A stretch of DNA of 64,000 bases from Fictibacillus aquaticus (GCF_002245695.1 NZ_NOII01000002.1:372001-436000), one strand, 5' to 3'; positions 37,601 through 46,579 are shown, numbered from the stretch's first letter. Numbers and translations: made by a program. Notes: generated by a model from the letters alone, not told the origin.

Positions 37601-37987
37601 CGTCGAAACGGCAGCCAGCCCATCTCTATGGCGATGCAGCAGTTCTTTAGGTACACCCTTGTCAGATGCTGGAGCATCACGCTGAATATATGTGCTTAAT
37701 TTTAATAGATTTTCGTACCCTTTTTTATTTTTCGCGTAAAGCAGAAGCCGGCCGTTTTTGGCAGAAACCGCTTCAATTGGAATAACCTCAATTTCCAATC
37801 CGATAATCGGCTGGATCCCTTTTTCTTTGCAAGCTTTATAAAAGGCAAGCGCGCCATACATGTTGCCTTTGTCCGTGATGGCCAGTGAAGTCATTCCGAG
37901 CTCAGATGCCCGGCTGACAAGGCCTTGAAGTCTGCATGAGCTTTCAAGCAGGCTGTATTCTGTATGTATATGAAGCGGAACGAACAT
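34616..37987 (-). CDS. dnaE: DNA polymerase III alpha subunit, DnaE type
   Basis: 1123 residues. N-terminal PHP domain (HIHTEYSLLESS; FAITDKGNMYGA-like), then the polymerase core with catalytic Asp residues in PDIDIDFPD and RGSAAGSIIAYVLKI, tandem HhH and a C-terminal OB fold (VRAGIMIDKVRVIKTKKGDMMAFI). In B. subtilis the second polymerase DnaE extends RNA primers before PolC takes over. Size matches that enzyme. Convergent to nothing; ytrH starts divergently 123 bp upstream. Confidence 0.96.
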   Translation of the reverse strand: MFVPLHIHTEYSLLESSCRLQGLVSRASELGMTSLAITDKGNMYGALAFYKACKEKGIQPIIGLEIEVIPIEAVSAKNGRLLLYAKNKKGYENLLKLSTYIQRDAPASDKGVPKELLHRHRDGLAAVSTGIEGEIQLLLGEGASCLEETLSLYTEWFEGSFYLGLEDHGTGREKTINMDIVSLSRRYHIPLAAMNETYYTDRADSKAHHILLCIKHGAKERDSASIALPTDEYYLKSAKEMEERFDYEIEAVHNTKKIAQSCQLELDLGVPMLPSYPLPEGTSAFEYLKERCMVGAKERYGELTTPVIERIKYELSIIRNMKFEDYFLIVWDFMKFAHESHMITGPGRGSAAGSIIAYVLKITSVDPLEHGLLFERFLNPERISMPDIDIDFPDTRREEVLQYVASKYGREHVAQIITFGTLAAKAAVRDAGRVMDTPGEVVDKTAKLIPSRPGITLRAAMKESYGFEKAYTEDEAVRRLVDVAMTLEGLPRHASTHAAGVVISSDPLSNHVPLQEGHGGIPLTQFSMEWLEEAGLLKMDFLGLRNLSLIEEIISSVHNRTGFKVELSEIPLDDSKTFELLGKGDTTGVFQLESDGMRKVLQKLKPTGFEDIVAVNALYRPGPMQNIPDYIEGKHGNKKVTYPHPDLEPILSPTYGVIVYQEQIMQIASKAAGFSLGEADLLRRAVGKKKRDILIKERTHFVEGCLVNGYSSETAESLYDLIVRFADYGFNRSHAVAYSVIAYQLAYLKANYPLDFMAALLSSVIGNPDKTNAYIKESRHKGIPVLPPCVKKSGISFRAEENAVRFGLLSIKNAGLQAIRHIEEINSKKAFEDVFDLCARCSTKKVNKRTLESLIFAGAMDCFGQERSTLLATLDSALEYGEKLQSLQGQEQYILFNDKEGIPKPSYVEVPPLKENERLAFEQEALGFYFSSHPVERYRSHLDQWNSQNVHSLLQLDKKQEVRAGIMIDKVRVIKTKKGDMMAFISCSDETGETEAVAFPEAYKAYHGLLLKGELLFVEGTVEKRNESGQLLIRKVMPLAKLPSKKEGNTSILYVKFSNGREERTISAAAEILSGSQGETSVILYDEQTGKKVKLKQTVSADKSLIEELQAITGEENVILKEK

Positions 37988-38109
37988 GGCAGACTTACCC
38001 CCTTATTTAATTCTGTATCCTTATAGTATACCGGACCATTCACAGTCTCAATATAAAAGCATACACAGCGCCTCTCACCCATACATTGAATATAAAGGGG
38101 GGACAGGTT

Positions 38110-38442
38110 ATGGTACGTGATTTTATATCGAATATAATTATAGATTTCTTTATTGCCTTTGGGGTCATTTTAGGCGGTGCCCTCGTTGGCGGGCTTGCTT
38201 CATTCCTCGTTGGAAAGGCGCCGATGATGGAAACGGTGGAGCTCGCAAAAAAACTGAAGATTTGGGCCATCGTTGCGGCAATTGGAGGTACTTTTGACAC
38301 GATCAGCAACTTTGAACGCGGGTTTGTAAACGGTTCGACCTTCGAAATATTTAAGCAGCTCTCCTATATTCTAGTTGCCATGGCAGGTGCAAATTCCGCC
38401 ATGCTCCTGCTTCAATGGCTGACACAAGAAAACTTGAGCTGA
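38110..38442 (+). CDS. ytrH: Sporulation membrane protein YtrH
   Basis: 110-residue membrane protein: two Gly/Ala-rich helices near the N-terminus (FFIAFGVILGGALVGGLASFLVG) and one at the end (YILVAMAGANSAMLLLQWL). B. subtilis YtrH is needed for efficient sporulation. ATG 38110 follows AAGGGGGG. Candidate SigE -10 boxes CATACACA (38060) and CATACATT (38080) precede it, but no clear -35 was found. Cotranscribed with ytrI. Confidence 0.88.
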   Translation: MVRDFISNIIIDFFIAFGVILGGALVGGLASFLVGKAPMMETVELAKKLKIWAIVAAIGGTFDTISNFERGFVNGSTFEIFKQLSYILVAMAGANSAMLLLQWLTQENLS

Positions 38443-38443
38443 T

Positions 38444-38953
38444 ATGCGAATCCCTCCATATTTTCAAAGAAAGGGATATCAGCGATTTTTTGCTGGCCTG
38501 GCTATCGGCTTCCTATTGGGCTGGGTATTCTTTCTGACGCAATACGGCATGTTTCAGGAAAGGTACATTAAGATGATATTGAGTCAAAAAGAGCAGATCC
38601 GCAATCTAAAAAGCTCTCAAAAACTCATTATCTCCGATTACGAAAAGAATAATGAAGAAATCGCCAAAAAGCTGAAGGTGCAGGATATAAAAGTTAGGGT
38701 CGTTAATACCCATGAGCTTAAAGCTCCGCAGCTTGATATATTAAAAGTCTCACAGCGTGTGTTGGAAGAAACACACCACTTGATCGGACAGGACATTGAA
38801 ACCGTGGCCAAAAGCGAGCTGCTTCTCAGAAAAACGATTGAAAACAAAACATTCATTATCGATGACCACTCGTACAAGGTACGGGTCACCAATTTATTTT
38901 TATACACAAAACTTGAGATTCACATACACATCAGCAGCCAGATTTCCTCCTGA
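38444..38953 (+). CDS. ytrI: Sporulation protein YtrI
   Basis: 169 residues. One N-terminal membrane helix (FFAGLAIGFLLGWVFFLTQYG), then a predicted coiled coil (KMILSQKEQIRNLKSSQKLIISDYEKNNEEIAKKLK) and a small beta-rich end. The ATG lies one base past the ytrH stop, so translation is coupled. Sporulation role is known from B. subtilis. Confidence 0.85.
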   Translation: MRIPPYFQRKGYQRFFAGLAIGFLLGWVFFLTQYGMFQERYIKMILSQKEQIRNLKSSQKLIISDYEKNNEEIAKKLKVQDIKVRVVNTHELKAPQLDILKVSQRVLEETHHLIGQDIETVAKSELLLRKTIENKTFIIDDHSYKVRVTNLFLYTKLEIHIHISSQISS

Positions 38954-39069
38954 TCCCATCTCTTTCAACGCCTAATTTTACTATTTCATGACACTTTGGG
39001 CATACACATGGCAAATGACTGAATTTTTGTATAAACTAATATATATAAATAAGTAGGGGGAAATCAGAC

Positions 39070-39252
39070 ATGATCATTAACCGTAAAGAACTGGCTCGTG
39101 CTAAGGTTAAAGAACTTCAGAACGGATTTTCAGCCTTTGCTGAAACAAAGGAAGTCGTCGACCTTATTAAAAAAGAAATCGAAAAATTGAAGCTGGACGT
39201 TCACGAGGATGTAACCGATGTCGGCTCGTGGTTTATTCCCCAGAAAAGTTAA
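39070..39252 (+). CDS. Small conserved hypothetical protein
   Basis: 60 residues, charged and helical (KELARAKVKELQNGFSAFAETKEVVDLIKKEIEKLKLDV), ending DVGSWFIPQKS. No membrane segment. AGGGGGAAATC stands 5' of ATG 39070 and a good terminator follows, so it is very likely expressed. Position between ytrI and nrnA suggests a Bacillus orthologue, but function is unknown. Confidence 0.75.
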   Translation: MIINRKELARAKVKELQNGFSAFAETKEVVDLIKKEIEKLKLDVHEDVTDVGSWFIPQKS

Positions 39253-39278
39253 GACCCCCAGTAAGGAGGTCTTTTTTT
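39251..39278 (+). terminator. Intrinsic terminator after the 60-residue gene
   Basis: AAGACC / GGTCTT stem overlapping the stop codon region, then T7. Confidence 0.82.
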
Positions 39279-39327
39279 GTTGGATGTATATTATACTACG
39301 CTGCCTTTTATAGGAGTCAGTGAAGAG

Positions 39328-39637
39328 GTTGATCTCCGTTTCAGGCGCACGCTTTCCGCGGGGCATGGCGAAAAGCACGGGTTGGCTCGTTCAGCCCCGA
39401 CAAGCAAAAGGGAAAGGGGCCGGTAAGTCGGTCTTTGACTTATTGGACACTTGCCCTTTTGACCTCGAGGGGCTAGCCGTTTTCTGCTGGACAAGTGAGC
39501 CACTCGCCGCTACGCGCCATTGAGTGTCTCACCTGACCGCTTGTCCCGCAGGATAAGGAAGGCTACGCGGCAAGACATCGCACGAAGAAAATGTGACCTT
39601 CATTTTCGAGGAGTCGGCACCTTACACTCCGATCAAC
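39328..39637. repeat. Modular palindromic repeat, family 2, copy A
   Basis: 310-base body from GTTGATCTCCG to GATCAAC. Left module: TTTCAGGCGCACGCTTTCCG. Middle module (39385-39492) runs from GGCTCGTTCAGCCCCGAC to CGTTTTCTGCTGGAC. Central hairpin: GTGAG-C-CACTC, loop, GAGTG-T-CTCAC (39495-39532). Right module: GATAAGGAAGGCTACGC to CGAGGAGTCGGCACC. A conserved AT-richer flank (TCAATGATGGATTCAAGATG, then ATTAGACGTTGAAGCTT) continues to about 39825. No gene is present in 39253-39842. Confidence 0.88.
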
Positions 39638-39842
39638 TTTTTCAATGATGGATTCAAGATGACCCAGCGTAGGTGATGAATGTGCCAGTAATAGCAATTA
39701 AAGCCCTGGTAGATGTATCTCTCAGTATTAGACGTTGAAGCTTCAGTCGCAACTCCGCCGAACTTTCTAACAACAAATCGTTCAAAAGCAACAATCAATT
39801 TCGAAAAATGTCTTCTGAAAAGTGCCGGTAATAATGAGCACT

Positions 39843-40790
39843 TTAAAAAGTATAATCACTCACAATACGTCTCAATCCCTCGATAACCTTTTGAGTATCC
39901 TCTGCTGTATAGACGGTGGCACCTGAAGATCTCGGATGTCCGCCTCCATTAAACTGCCGTGCAAGAACATTCACAACTGGTCCCTTTGAACGGATTCTCA
40001 CTCTGACCTGGTCTGGCTCATCTACAAAGAATGCCCATGCAAGCATTCCCTCTACGTGAGAGAAAGCATTCACTAAAAGCGATGCCTCGCTGACCGTCAC
40101 ACCGTACTTTACAAGAATGTCTTTTGTCAGATGCATGCTGCCGACTCTTCCGCTGTCATACGTCTTAAAATGCTCCATCACATATCCTGTCAAGCGCGCG
40201 AGCGGCTCAGATGTTTTATACAGACCCTCGTATATTTCATGCGTGGATACTCCGGCTGCAATAAGCTCTGCCGCATAACGAAAAGTGCGTTCTGTCGTAT
40301 TGGAATAAAGGAACCTGCCTGTATCACCCACGATTCCGGCATACAGAAGCCTCGCTGTTTCTTTTGTCAGAACAAGTCCTTGTTCACGGCCGGACAGGCC
40401 AAAATCCATGATCATCTCACTGACGGAACTAGCGTTTGTATCGACCCAGAGAAGGTCACCATATGGATCTTCATTTGGATGATGGTCTATTTTAATGACT
40501 TTATCCCCTAAGCGGTACCTCTGATCGCTGATCCGGGGAGAATTGGCTGTATCACATACGATGACCAGAGCCCCTTCATACATTTCATCTGTTATCTCGT
40601 CCATTTTCACGAGAAAAGTCAGAGAATCAATCTCCTCGCCTGCCATATACACTTCTTTATCAGGAAAACTGTCTTTGATTATTTGTGCGAGCCCGCCCTG
40701 CGAACCGAGGGCATCGGGGTCTGGCCTGACGTGCCGGTGTATGATGATACGGTCATATTTTTTTATATTCTCGAGAATCTCTGCTTTCAT
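39843..40790 (-). CDS. nrnA: Oligoribonuclease / pAp phosphatase NrnA
   Basis: 315-residue DHH-DHHA1 phosphoesterase. Metal ligands: His20, Asp24 and Asp26 (HRHVRPDPDALGS), Asp80 (VCDTA) and Asp102-His103-His104 (IDHHPNED). The C-terminal DHHA1 domain has FNGGGHPRSSGA. It degrades very short RNAs and pAp. ATG 40790 follows GGGGAGC; the frame's upstream extension is unsupported. Divergent from ytpI. Confidence 0.95.
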   Translation of the reverse strand: MKAEILENIKKYDRIIIHRHVRPDPDALGSQGGLAQIIKDSFPDKEVYMAGEEIDSLTFLVKMDEITDEMYEGALVIVCDTANSPRISDQRYRLGDKVIKIDHHPNEDPYGDLLWVDTNASSVSEMIMDFGLSGREQGLVLTKETARLLYAGIVGDTGRFLYSNTTERTFRYAAELIAAGVSTHEIYEGLYKTSEPLARLTGYVMEHFKTYDSGRVGSMHLTKDILVKYGVTVSEASLLVNAFSHVEGMLAWAFFVDEPDQVRVRIRSKGPVVNVLARQFNGGGHPRSSGATVYTAEDTQKVIEGLRRIVSDYTF

Positions 40791-40891
40791 GGATGCTCCC
40801 CTTTCATGAAACGTTCTGGCAAAAATACTGAAAAAGAAGTACAATAAAAAACGGACTGGACGATTAGAAAATTTTGCACCGAGGTGTTCAA

Positions 40892-41182
40892 ATGCCGATA
40901 TTTGTTATTCTTATAATTCTATCCTTTTCTCTTTATGCCTTCTATAAAGTTAGAGAAGTCCGGGCAAGAAATCCATATATTAAAGCTTGGAACGGTTCCA
41001 AATCGAGATTGGCTCTTGGTTCGTTCCTTCTGTCTTTCGGACTGAACGAACTTTCTGGCATCGAAACGAAGCTTCAGCTCTGGATCGCGATCGTTTTTGC
41101 GGTTTACGGAATCGCACTGCTTTACACAGGATTTAAAAGCTATAAACATTTTCAGCCGCTTGCACAGAAAGAGATGCAATAG
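40892..41182 (+). CDS. ytpI: YtpI-family membrane protein
   Basis: 96-residue protein with three predicted membrane helices (PIFVILIILSFSLYAFYKV; ALGSFLLSFGLNEL; LWIAIVFAVYGIALLYTGF). Position next to nrnA and size match B. subtilis YtpI, function unknown. ATG 40892 has GAGGTG 6 bases upstream; the TTG at 40874 lies before that site and is rejected. Confidence 0.82.
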   Translation: MPIFVILIILSFSLYAFYKVREVRARNPYIKAWNGSKSRLALGSFLLSFGLNELSGIETKLQLWIAIVFAVYGIALLYTGFKSYKHFQPLAQKEMQ

Positions 41183-41229
41183 CCGGATTTTCCGTAAATT
41201 ATAATGCTATTATAGAATTCAGAGAAGTA

Positions 41230-41357
41230 GTTGATTTCCGTTTCAGGCGCACGCTTTCCGCGGGGTGAGCGGTGAGCCCTTCCGGCGCACGCGCCATTGG
41301 AAGGTCTCACCTATCTCACTCATCCCGCTGGAGTCGGCGCCTTACACTCCAATCAAC
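41230..41357. repeat. Modular palindromic repeat, family 2, copy B1
   Basis: 128-base body GTTGATTTCCG to AATCAAC, a compact version of copy A without the middle module. Central hairpin GGTGAG-C-CCTTCC, 15-base loop, GGAAGG-T-CTCACC (41271-41311). The flank TCAATGATGAATTCTAGATG matches that of copies A, C and D. Confidence 0.88.
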
Positions 41358-41476
41358 TTAGTCAATGATGAATTCTAGATGATCAAGCGAGTGCATTCTA
41401 CTGAAAACAAGTTAAATTCTACCGTTTTCTCTTTATAATAGTCGTTTCAGAAGCCTTCGCTTTTAATGCTTTTATA

Positions 41477-41698
41477 TTACAGAAGAAAGGGTCATACCGC
41501 TCGACACTACGAGTTGGTTTGGCCCTTTTTTGTGGTTTGTTTCTATTCATTGGTGGATGAAAACATGTAGTGATTGGAGCGGAAGGGTGCGAGACTCCAG
41601 CGGGACGAGCGGGAAGGTGAGACCCTTTAGGGCGCGTAGCGGCAAAGGGGCTCACCGCACGCCCCGCGGAAAGCTCAGCACCCTGGAGCGGAGATCAC
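41477..41698. repeat. Modular palindromic repeat, family 2, copy B2, with terminator-like hairpin
   Basis: Body 41570-41698 (GTGATTGGAGCGG to GAGATCAC), lying in the opposite sense to copy B1. Central hairpin GGTGAG-A-CCCTTT, loop, AAAGGG-G-CTCACC (41616-41656). Upstream, still conserved with the copy at 58654, is a hairpin (41486-41528: AAAGGGTCA...CTCG/CGAG...TGGCCCTTT) with a T-run on the plus strand. The gap 41183-41751 holds only B1 and B2. Confidence 0.85.
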
Positions 41699-41751
41699 CG
41701 TGCAGCATTTGTTAGTAAAGCTGTGGTCTCTTGCCTTACAAGGCTTTTTTC

Positions 41752-43068
41752 TTATGGTCTATGATCGATCAACTGGGCCATCAGCAGTGCTTTGCCAACG
41801 AGTGTATCTTCAAGGTAAAGCTCTATGTCCATCTTCCCGAACTTTCTGCTCATCTCGATCACACGCGGCGAGATCGTGACGATGTTCTCCATCTGTACAG
41901 GTTTAATATAGTAAAAGGTTACATTCTCGACAACGAGGTCCCCGCGCTTGATCCGTCTCAGCACTTTCCGAGCAGCTTCTGTGACGAGCGTCATCATTAC
42001 ACCGTAAGACACTGTTCCGAGAGGATTAGTCATCTGTGGGGTAATAGCGCACTCATACTTCACTTGCTGTCCTTCTTTAATTTCTCTCATCTCGGCCGTT
42101 ACCATATCATCAAAGGTCGCTGCGATCTGTGGCTGTTTTTGCATCATCTGAAGAGCTTTTAGAACATCTTGTCTTGTTAAGATACCGATCAGCTTATGAC
42201 TGGCAGAAATAACCGGAAGCAGTTCGATTCCTTCCCAGATCATCATATGTGCGCACGAAGCAACAGAAGTTTTTTCGGTAACCGTAAGCGGTGATCTTGT
42301 CATCACTCTTTCAATAACCGTCTCAACAGGCACTCCGATGATATCTTTAGAAGTGACGACACCTGTGATCCTCATCTGTTTATCCACAACTGGATATCGG
42401 CTGTGCTTTGTTTCCTGGTTCAGCTCATGCCACTTTTTTACCTCGTCGCTCTGCTTCAGGTAATACGTGCCATCGATCGGGATTAATATATCCGATGCAA
42501 GAACGATTTCTTTTTTAATCAGCTGGTCTGATATCGCGCGGTTGATCATCGTTGCGACCGTAAATGTATCATACGATGTTGAAATAACCGGCAGTTTCAG
42601 CTCATCTGCAAGTTTTTTTACATCCTCTTCCGTATCAAAGCCACCAGTGATAAGTATAGCGCTCCCTGCTTTAAGACCGAGTTCATGGGCGTTCGTCCGG
42701 TTTCCTACAATTAGCAGGCTTCCCGCTTCAACGTATCTCATCATCGCCTCAAGCTTCATCGCACCGATCACAAACTTATTCAACGTTTTGTGCAAACCTT
42801 CACGGCCGCCGAGTACTTGGCCGTCCACAATGTTGACGACTTCCGCAAAGGTCAGCTTTTCGATGTTCTCTTTGGCCTTCCGTTCGATCCTGATCGTCCC
42901 AACACGTTCAATCGTGCTGACAAGCCCTTGGTTTTCAGCTTCTTTAATGGCTCTGTAAGCTGTTCCTTCACTGACCGCCAGATCTTTAGCGACTTGGCGC
43001 ACAGAGATTTTCGAACCGATTTCAAGCGTTTCGATATGCTGCAGGATTTGTTCATGTTTCGTCGACAC
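41752..43068 (-). CDS. ytoI: YtoI-type regulator: HTH, DRTGG, CBS pair, hotdog
   Basis: 438 residues. N-terminal winged HTH (ISVRQVAKDLAVSEGTAYRAIKEAENQGLVSTIERVGTIRI), DRTGG domain (about 80-185), two CBS repeats (about 195-310; ITGVVTSKDIIG, LIGILTRQDVL) that would bind an adenine nucleotide, and a C-terminal hotdog domain. This CBS-HotDog arrangement is the B. subtilis YtoI architecture. The target and ligand are unknown. GTG 43068 gives MSTKHEQIL, the usual start. Confidence 0.9.
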   Translation of the reverse strand: MSTKHEQILQHIETLEIGSKISVRQVAKDLAVSEGTAYRAIKEAENQGLVSTIERVGTIRIERKAKENIEKLTFAEVVNIVDGQVLGGREGLHKTLNKFVIGAMKLEAMMRYVEAGSLLIVGNRTNAHELGLKAGSAILITGGFDTEEDVKKLADELKLPVISTSYDTFTVATMINRAISDQLIKKEIVLASDILIPIDGTYYLKQSDEVKKWHELNQETKHSRYPVVDKQMRITGVVTSKDIIGVPVETVIERVMTRSPLTVTEKTSVASCAHMMIWEGIELLPVISASHKLIGILTRQDVLKALQMMQKQPQIAATFDDMVTAEMREIKEGQQVKYECAITPQMTNPLGTVSYGVMMTLVTEAARKVLRRIKRGDLVVENVTFYYIKPVQMENIVTISPRVIEMSRKFGKMDIELYLEDTLVGKALLMAQLIDHRP

Positions 43069-43148
43069 CGGCTTCACTTCTTTCCAACTGTATCTATCTG
43101 TTTCATTAACTTTATTAATACAGATTATACAGGGTTGGAAAGATATTC

Positions 43149-43388
43149 TCAACCTCCCGAATTTTCCCTTAACCTTTGCTGAAGCTCTGTGTGCCGGCTA
43201 ACCGCCTTTGCTGCTTTCTGCCGTTTTGCTTGTACAGAAAATTGGCCTGCAGCAAAAAGGAGAGCGAGTATCATCCAGCAAGACGTAAAGATAAAGGCTG
43301 TACTGTCAGGGGAAAAAACGAACACGCTTCTTCCAATATACAAAAGGTAGGACAGCAGCAGAAGCTTAAGAAGCACATTATTTTGCAT
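43149..43388 (-). CDS. Small hypothetical membrane protein
   Basis: 79 residues with two membrane helices (VLLKLLLLSYLLYIG and FIFTSCWMILALLFAAGQF) and a basic, amphipathic C-terminus (KRQKAAKAVSRHTELQQRLREN). GGGAGG lies 9 bases before ATG 43388. Between ytkL and ytoI, same strand. Family not recognised. Confidence 0.7.
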   Translation of the reverse strand: MQNNVLLKLLLLSYLLYIGRSVFVFSPDSTAFIFTSCWMILALLFAAGQFSVQAKRQKAAKAVSRHTELQQRLRENSGG

Positions 43389-43440
43389 ATAAATAACCTC
43401 CCTGCTTTATACGTATGCCGCGTAAGGGAGGTTAGAATAA

Positions 43441-44118
43441 TTATATGAAGATGGTCTCGCCGCTTTCAAGCACCCTTCCTGGCACCTTGAGTTTATCCAC
43501 AAAAGCACGTGCATCCTGTTTTATAACCGGAAATGTATTAAAGTGGATAGGAACGGTTAGCTTAGCATTGATCCAGGATGCGGCATCCACTGCATCTTCA
43601 GGCCCCATCGTAAAATTGTCTCCAATAGGAAGAAATGCAGCATCGATTGAGTTTCGCTCGCCAATCATTTTCATATCTGAAAAAAGCGCAGTATCGCCTG
43701 CATGATAGATGGTCTTATTGTTGACTGTTAATAATATTCCTGCAGGCATCCCCGTGTACACGGTGGTGCCGTCCTCTTCTGTAAAGCTGGATCCATGAAA
43801 AGCCTGAGTGAACTTCACTTTTCCCCAGTCGAACTCTCTTGCTCCGCCAATATGCATCGGATGTGTTTTCAAGCCTTTTTTCTCTAAATGTTCGGCAAGT
43901 TCGAATGGCGCTACAACAAGTGCACCTGTCCGTTTGGCGATATCAATCGTATCCCCAACATGATCATTATGGCCATGCGTAAGCAGAATGACATCTGCCT
44001 TTACCTCATCCGGATTTGCACTGCATAATCCATTGTATGTCAGGAAGGGATCGATCCAAATCGAACTGCTCCCTGTTTCTACATGTAATACGGAATGTCC
44101 ATGATAAGTGATTTTCAA
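43441..44118 (-). CDS. ytkL: UPF0173 metal-dependent hydrolase
   Basis: 225-residue metallo-beta-lactamase-fold protein. The metal motif [15 protein letters not shown] (HxHxDH-type), [12 protein letters not shown] and [10 protein letters not shown] complete the dinuclear site. The natural substrate is unknown. TTG start at 44118 with AAGGAG upstream. Confidence 0.9.
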   Translation of the reverse strand: MKITYHGHSVLHVETGSSSIWIDPFLTYNGLCSANPDEVKADVILLTHGHNDHVGDTIDIAKRTGALVVAPFELAEHLEKKGLKTHPMHIGGAREFDWGKVKFTQAFHGSSFTEEDGTTVYTGMPAGILLTVNNKTIYHAGDTALFSDMKMIGERNSIDAAFLPIGDNFTMGPEDAVDAASWINAKLTVPIHFNTFPVIKQDARAFVDKLKVPGRVLESGETIFI

Positions 44119-44210
44119 ATGTTTCAGCTCCTTTATTAAAAACTTCGAGTTCGGATCACTTTCCCCTTCCCTTTCTTAATAAAAATCACACCGTTTTTTG
44201 GGATACCAAT

Positions 44211-44244
44211 AAAAAAAGCACCACGGCTTAAAAGCCGCAAGTGC
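44211..44244 (-). terminator. Intrinsic terminator after ald
   Basis: Minus-strand GCACTTGCGGCTTTTAAGCC hairpin (outer GCAC/GTGC, inner GCGGCTT/AAGCCGT), then U7. Confidence 0.87.
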
Positions 44245-44250
44245 CTGCTG

Positions 44251-45372
44251 TTACATTGTTGATAAAAGAAATCCTGCCTCTTTATATTCTAAGCCATGCG
44301 CTTCAGCGACAGCGCGATACGTAACATAACCGTTCAGTGTGTTGATTCCTTGTAGCAGCGCTTCATTATCGAGACAAGCCTTTGAATACCCTTTGTTAGC
44401 GATTTGAAGTGCATAAGGCACCGTCACATTTGTAAGTGCGATGGTCGAAGTTCTTGGAACTGCCCCTGGCATATTGGCTACAGCATAATGCAGGACGCCA
44501 TGCTTTTCATAGGTTGGATTGTCATGAGTGGTGATCCGGTCGACCGTCTCAAAAATTCCGCCCTGATCGATTGCCACATCTACAATAACTGAACCCGGTT
44601 TCATCGATTTGATCATCTCTTCCGTAACAAGCTTCGGTGCCCTCGCTCCCGGGATGAGCACCCCTCCGATGACTAGATCAGACTCTGCCACAGCAAGCGC
44701 GATATTGAGCGGATTAGAGATAAGAGTGTTGATCTCCGCACCGAAAATATCATCCAGCTGTCTCAGCCGCTCTGGGTTCAAATCGATGATCGTAACATCG
44801 GCACCGAGACCCATCGCGATTTTTGCCGCATTCGTTCCGACTACACCGCCTCCGATGATTGTCACTTTGCCTCTTTTCACACCAGGAACGCCGCCTAGCA
44901 GAATGCCCATCCCGCCTTTAGGCTTCTCTAGAAACTGTGCGCCGATCTGGGCAGCCATCCGTCCGGCAACCTCGCTCATCGGTGTTAACAGCGGCAATGT
45001 CCGGTTTGGCAATTGCACCGTTTCATACGCTATCGCCACTACTTTATTATCAGTGAGCGCTTTTGTCAGTTCAGGCTCAGGCGCAAGGTGAAGATATGTG
45101 AAAAGGATGAGCCCTTCGTGAAAATAAATAAATTCTTCCGGCAGCGGCTCTTTTACTTTCATCACCATGTCCATCGACCAAGCCTGGGCAGCGGATTCAA
45201 CAATGCTTCCTCCTGCCTGCTCATACTCTTCGTCTGCAAAGCCCGATCCTTCTCCTGCACCTGTCTGGATATATACTTCATGGCCAGAAGCTACGAGGTT
45301 AAGAACGCCGGCCGGTGTCATGGCCACTCGGTTTTCATTGTTTTTTATTTCGGATGGCACACCAATTCTCAT
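44251..45372 (-). CDS. ald: Alanine dehydrogenase
   Basis: 373 residues. NAD-dependent oxidative deamination of alanine to pyruvate and ammonia; in bacilli used for alanine as carbon source and during sporulation. N-terminal [23 protein letters not shown] holds the substrate Arg and Lys region; the Rossmann motif is [39 protein letters not shown] is a family signature. ATG 45372 with GGAGGG upstream. Confidence 0.96.
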   Translation of the reverse strand: MRIGVPSEIKNNENRVAMTPAGVLNLVASGHEVYIQTGAGEGSGFADEEYEQAGGSIVESAAQAWSMDMVMKVKEPLPEEFIYFHEGLILFTYLHLAPEPELTKALTDNKVVAIAYETVQLPNRTLPLLTPMSEVAGRMAAQIGAQFLEKPKGGMGILLGGVPGVKRGKVTIIGGGVVGTNAAKIAMGLGADVTIIDLNPERLRQLDDIFGAEINTLISNPLNIALAVAESDLVIGGVLIPGARAPKLVTEEMIKSMKPGSVIVDVAIDQGGIFETVDRITTHDNPTYEKHGVLHYAVANMPGAVPRTSTIALTNVTVPYALQIANKGYSKACLDNEALLQGINTLNGYVTYRAVAEAHGLEYKEAGFLLSTM

Positions 45373-45490
45373 CAACAATCCCTCCTGTAAAGATACAAAT
45401 ATAAATCTTCATGCAACAGATGATATTGGAAAATTATGCTTATGATCCTATTGTTAACATACCACCAATAATTTAAAATAAAAAGCCAAT

Positions 45491-46252
45491 TTATTTTCGG
45501 TACCGGTTAATAACATCGCGTCCGCCCGTCACAGATATCACGCTTCCTGTCACCATGTCAGAATCCTCTTCACAAAGAAATGTAACAAGCCTCGCAATGT
45601 CTTCGCCCGTTCCAGACCTTCCTACGGGAGTTTCGGGATCTCTGATTTTTTTTGCATAGGAGATATCCGCTTCCTTCATTTCTCCTAATATATTGCCCGG
45701 ACAGATCATATTAGCTGTGATGCCGTACTCTGCCTCCTCAAGAGCGATCGTTTTCGTAAGTGACACGAGTCCTACTTTAGCTGCTGAAAAGGCTGAACGG
45801 TACACCCAGCCCGGCGCGTGATCTGCATCTTGAAAACCATATGTAATAATGCGCCCGAACCTCTGCTCCCTCATCGTCTTTACTGTCAGCTTAAAAAGAT
45901 AAAACACAGCGCTTAAATTGCCCAAAATCATTTCTTCCCATTCATCTTCTGTATAATCAGCTAATTTTTTCCTCGAAAAAATATAAGGGCCAGCATTGTT
46001 GACCAAACAATCTATTCTTCCAAACCGTTTGAGGGACTCTGCAGCCAGATGCTGCAAATCCTCTTTTTTCGTCACGTCTCCTTTAACGAACAGCAGCCTG
46101 TCACTGTACTGCTCCCATATAGAGCGAAGCTTGCTTACCGTCTCTTCATCGCTTCTATAATTCACCGTGACAGCATACCCCTTCTGCAAAAAATGCTCTG
46201 TCACTTTCCTTCCTAATCCTTTTGTTCCGGCTGTAATAAGGGCATGTTTCAC
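45491..46252 (-). CDS. ytkK: Short-chain dehydrogenase/reductase
   Basis: 253-residue SDR. NAD(P) motif TAGTKGLGR (TGxxxGxG type), NNAG at NNAGPYIFSRK, and the catalytic YRSAFSAAK: the Tyr-x3-Lys spacing reads Y-R-S-A-F-S-A-A-K, so the usual YxxxK is displaced and the active residues need modelling. Closest in plan to 3-oxoacyl-ACP reductases. GTG start, GGGAGG upstream. Confidence 0.82.
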   Translation of the reverse strand: MKHALITAGTKGLGRKVTEHFLQKGYAVTVNYRSDEETVSKLRSIWEQYSDRLLFVKGDVTKKEDLQHLAAESLKRFGRIDCLVNNAGPYIFSRKKLADYTEDEWEEMILGNLSAVFYLFKLTVKTMREQRFGRIITYGFQDADHAPGWVYRSAFSAAKVGLVSLTKTIALEEAEYGITANMICPGNILGEMKEADISYAKKIRDPETPVGRSGTGEDIARLVTFLCEEDSDMVTGSVISVTGGRDVINRYRK

Positions 46253-46375
46253 TAAAAAGCCTCCCGTCTCTTCTTCCTTCTCTTTAGTCTACTACAAAGA
46301 TTTTATTTTTACGTGCTGGGAGCACTCTTCATCTGCTCATCAGCTTTTGATCAGAGCGCAATGATTAGCATTCAA

Positions 46376-46414
46376 CAAAAAAACCGGCTGCAGGCAATCC
46401 GCCTCAGCCGGTTT
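46376..46414 (-). terminator. Intrinsic terminator after the argH-distal small gene
   Basis: Minus-strand AAACCGGCTG / CAGCCGGTTT and U7. Ends the argG-argH transcript and its trailing small gene. Confidence 0.88.
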
Positions 46415-46420
46415 CTTCAT

Positions 46421-46579
46421 TTATTGCAGACTTTCTTCGTCATCGCTTTTACTGCGTTTAGCGTGCTGGTCTAGCATATCGATTACTCCGCTTTGATACG
46501 CATCAGTAATTTGCTGATGAACGGTCATTTCTCCTTCTTGGTCGAAATTCCATTCATTTTTCGGCTTGTCTTTTGCCAT
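46421..46579 (-). CDS. Small acidic conserved protein downstream of argH
   Basis: 52 residues, hydrophilic (KDKPKNEWNFDQEGEMTVHQQITDAYQSGVIDMLDQHAKRSKSDDEESLQ). CGAGGAGAG precedes ATG 46579; the longer frame to 46630 runs through this site. Position matches a small gene of unknown function near argH in B. subtilis (possibly ytzD; not certain). Confidence 0.75.
   Translation of the reverse strand: MAKDKPKNEWNFDQEGEMTVHQQITDAYQSGVIDMLDQHAKRSKSDDEESLQ

Noticed and set aside
38035-38087. SigE promoter for ytrH
   Set aside because: -10-like CATACACA and CATACATT are present, but no convincing -35 at the right distance.
39291-39523. Frames inside family 2 copies (39291-39523 and 52768-53070)
   Set aside because: They translate palindromic repeat DNA, lack ribosome sites and are not conserved between copies.
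41419-41715. Short frames in and beside copy B2
   Set aside because: Products of GC-rich repeat DNA; low-complexity, Arg/Pro/Ser-rich, no ribosome site.
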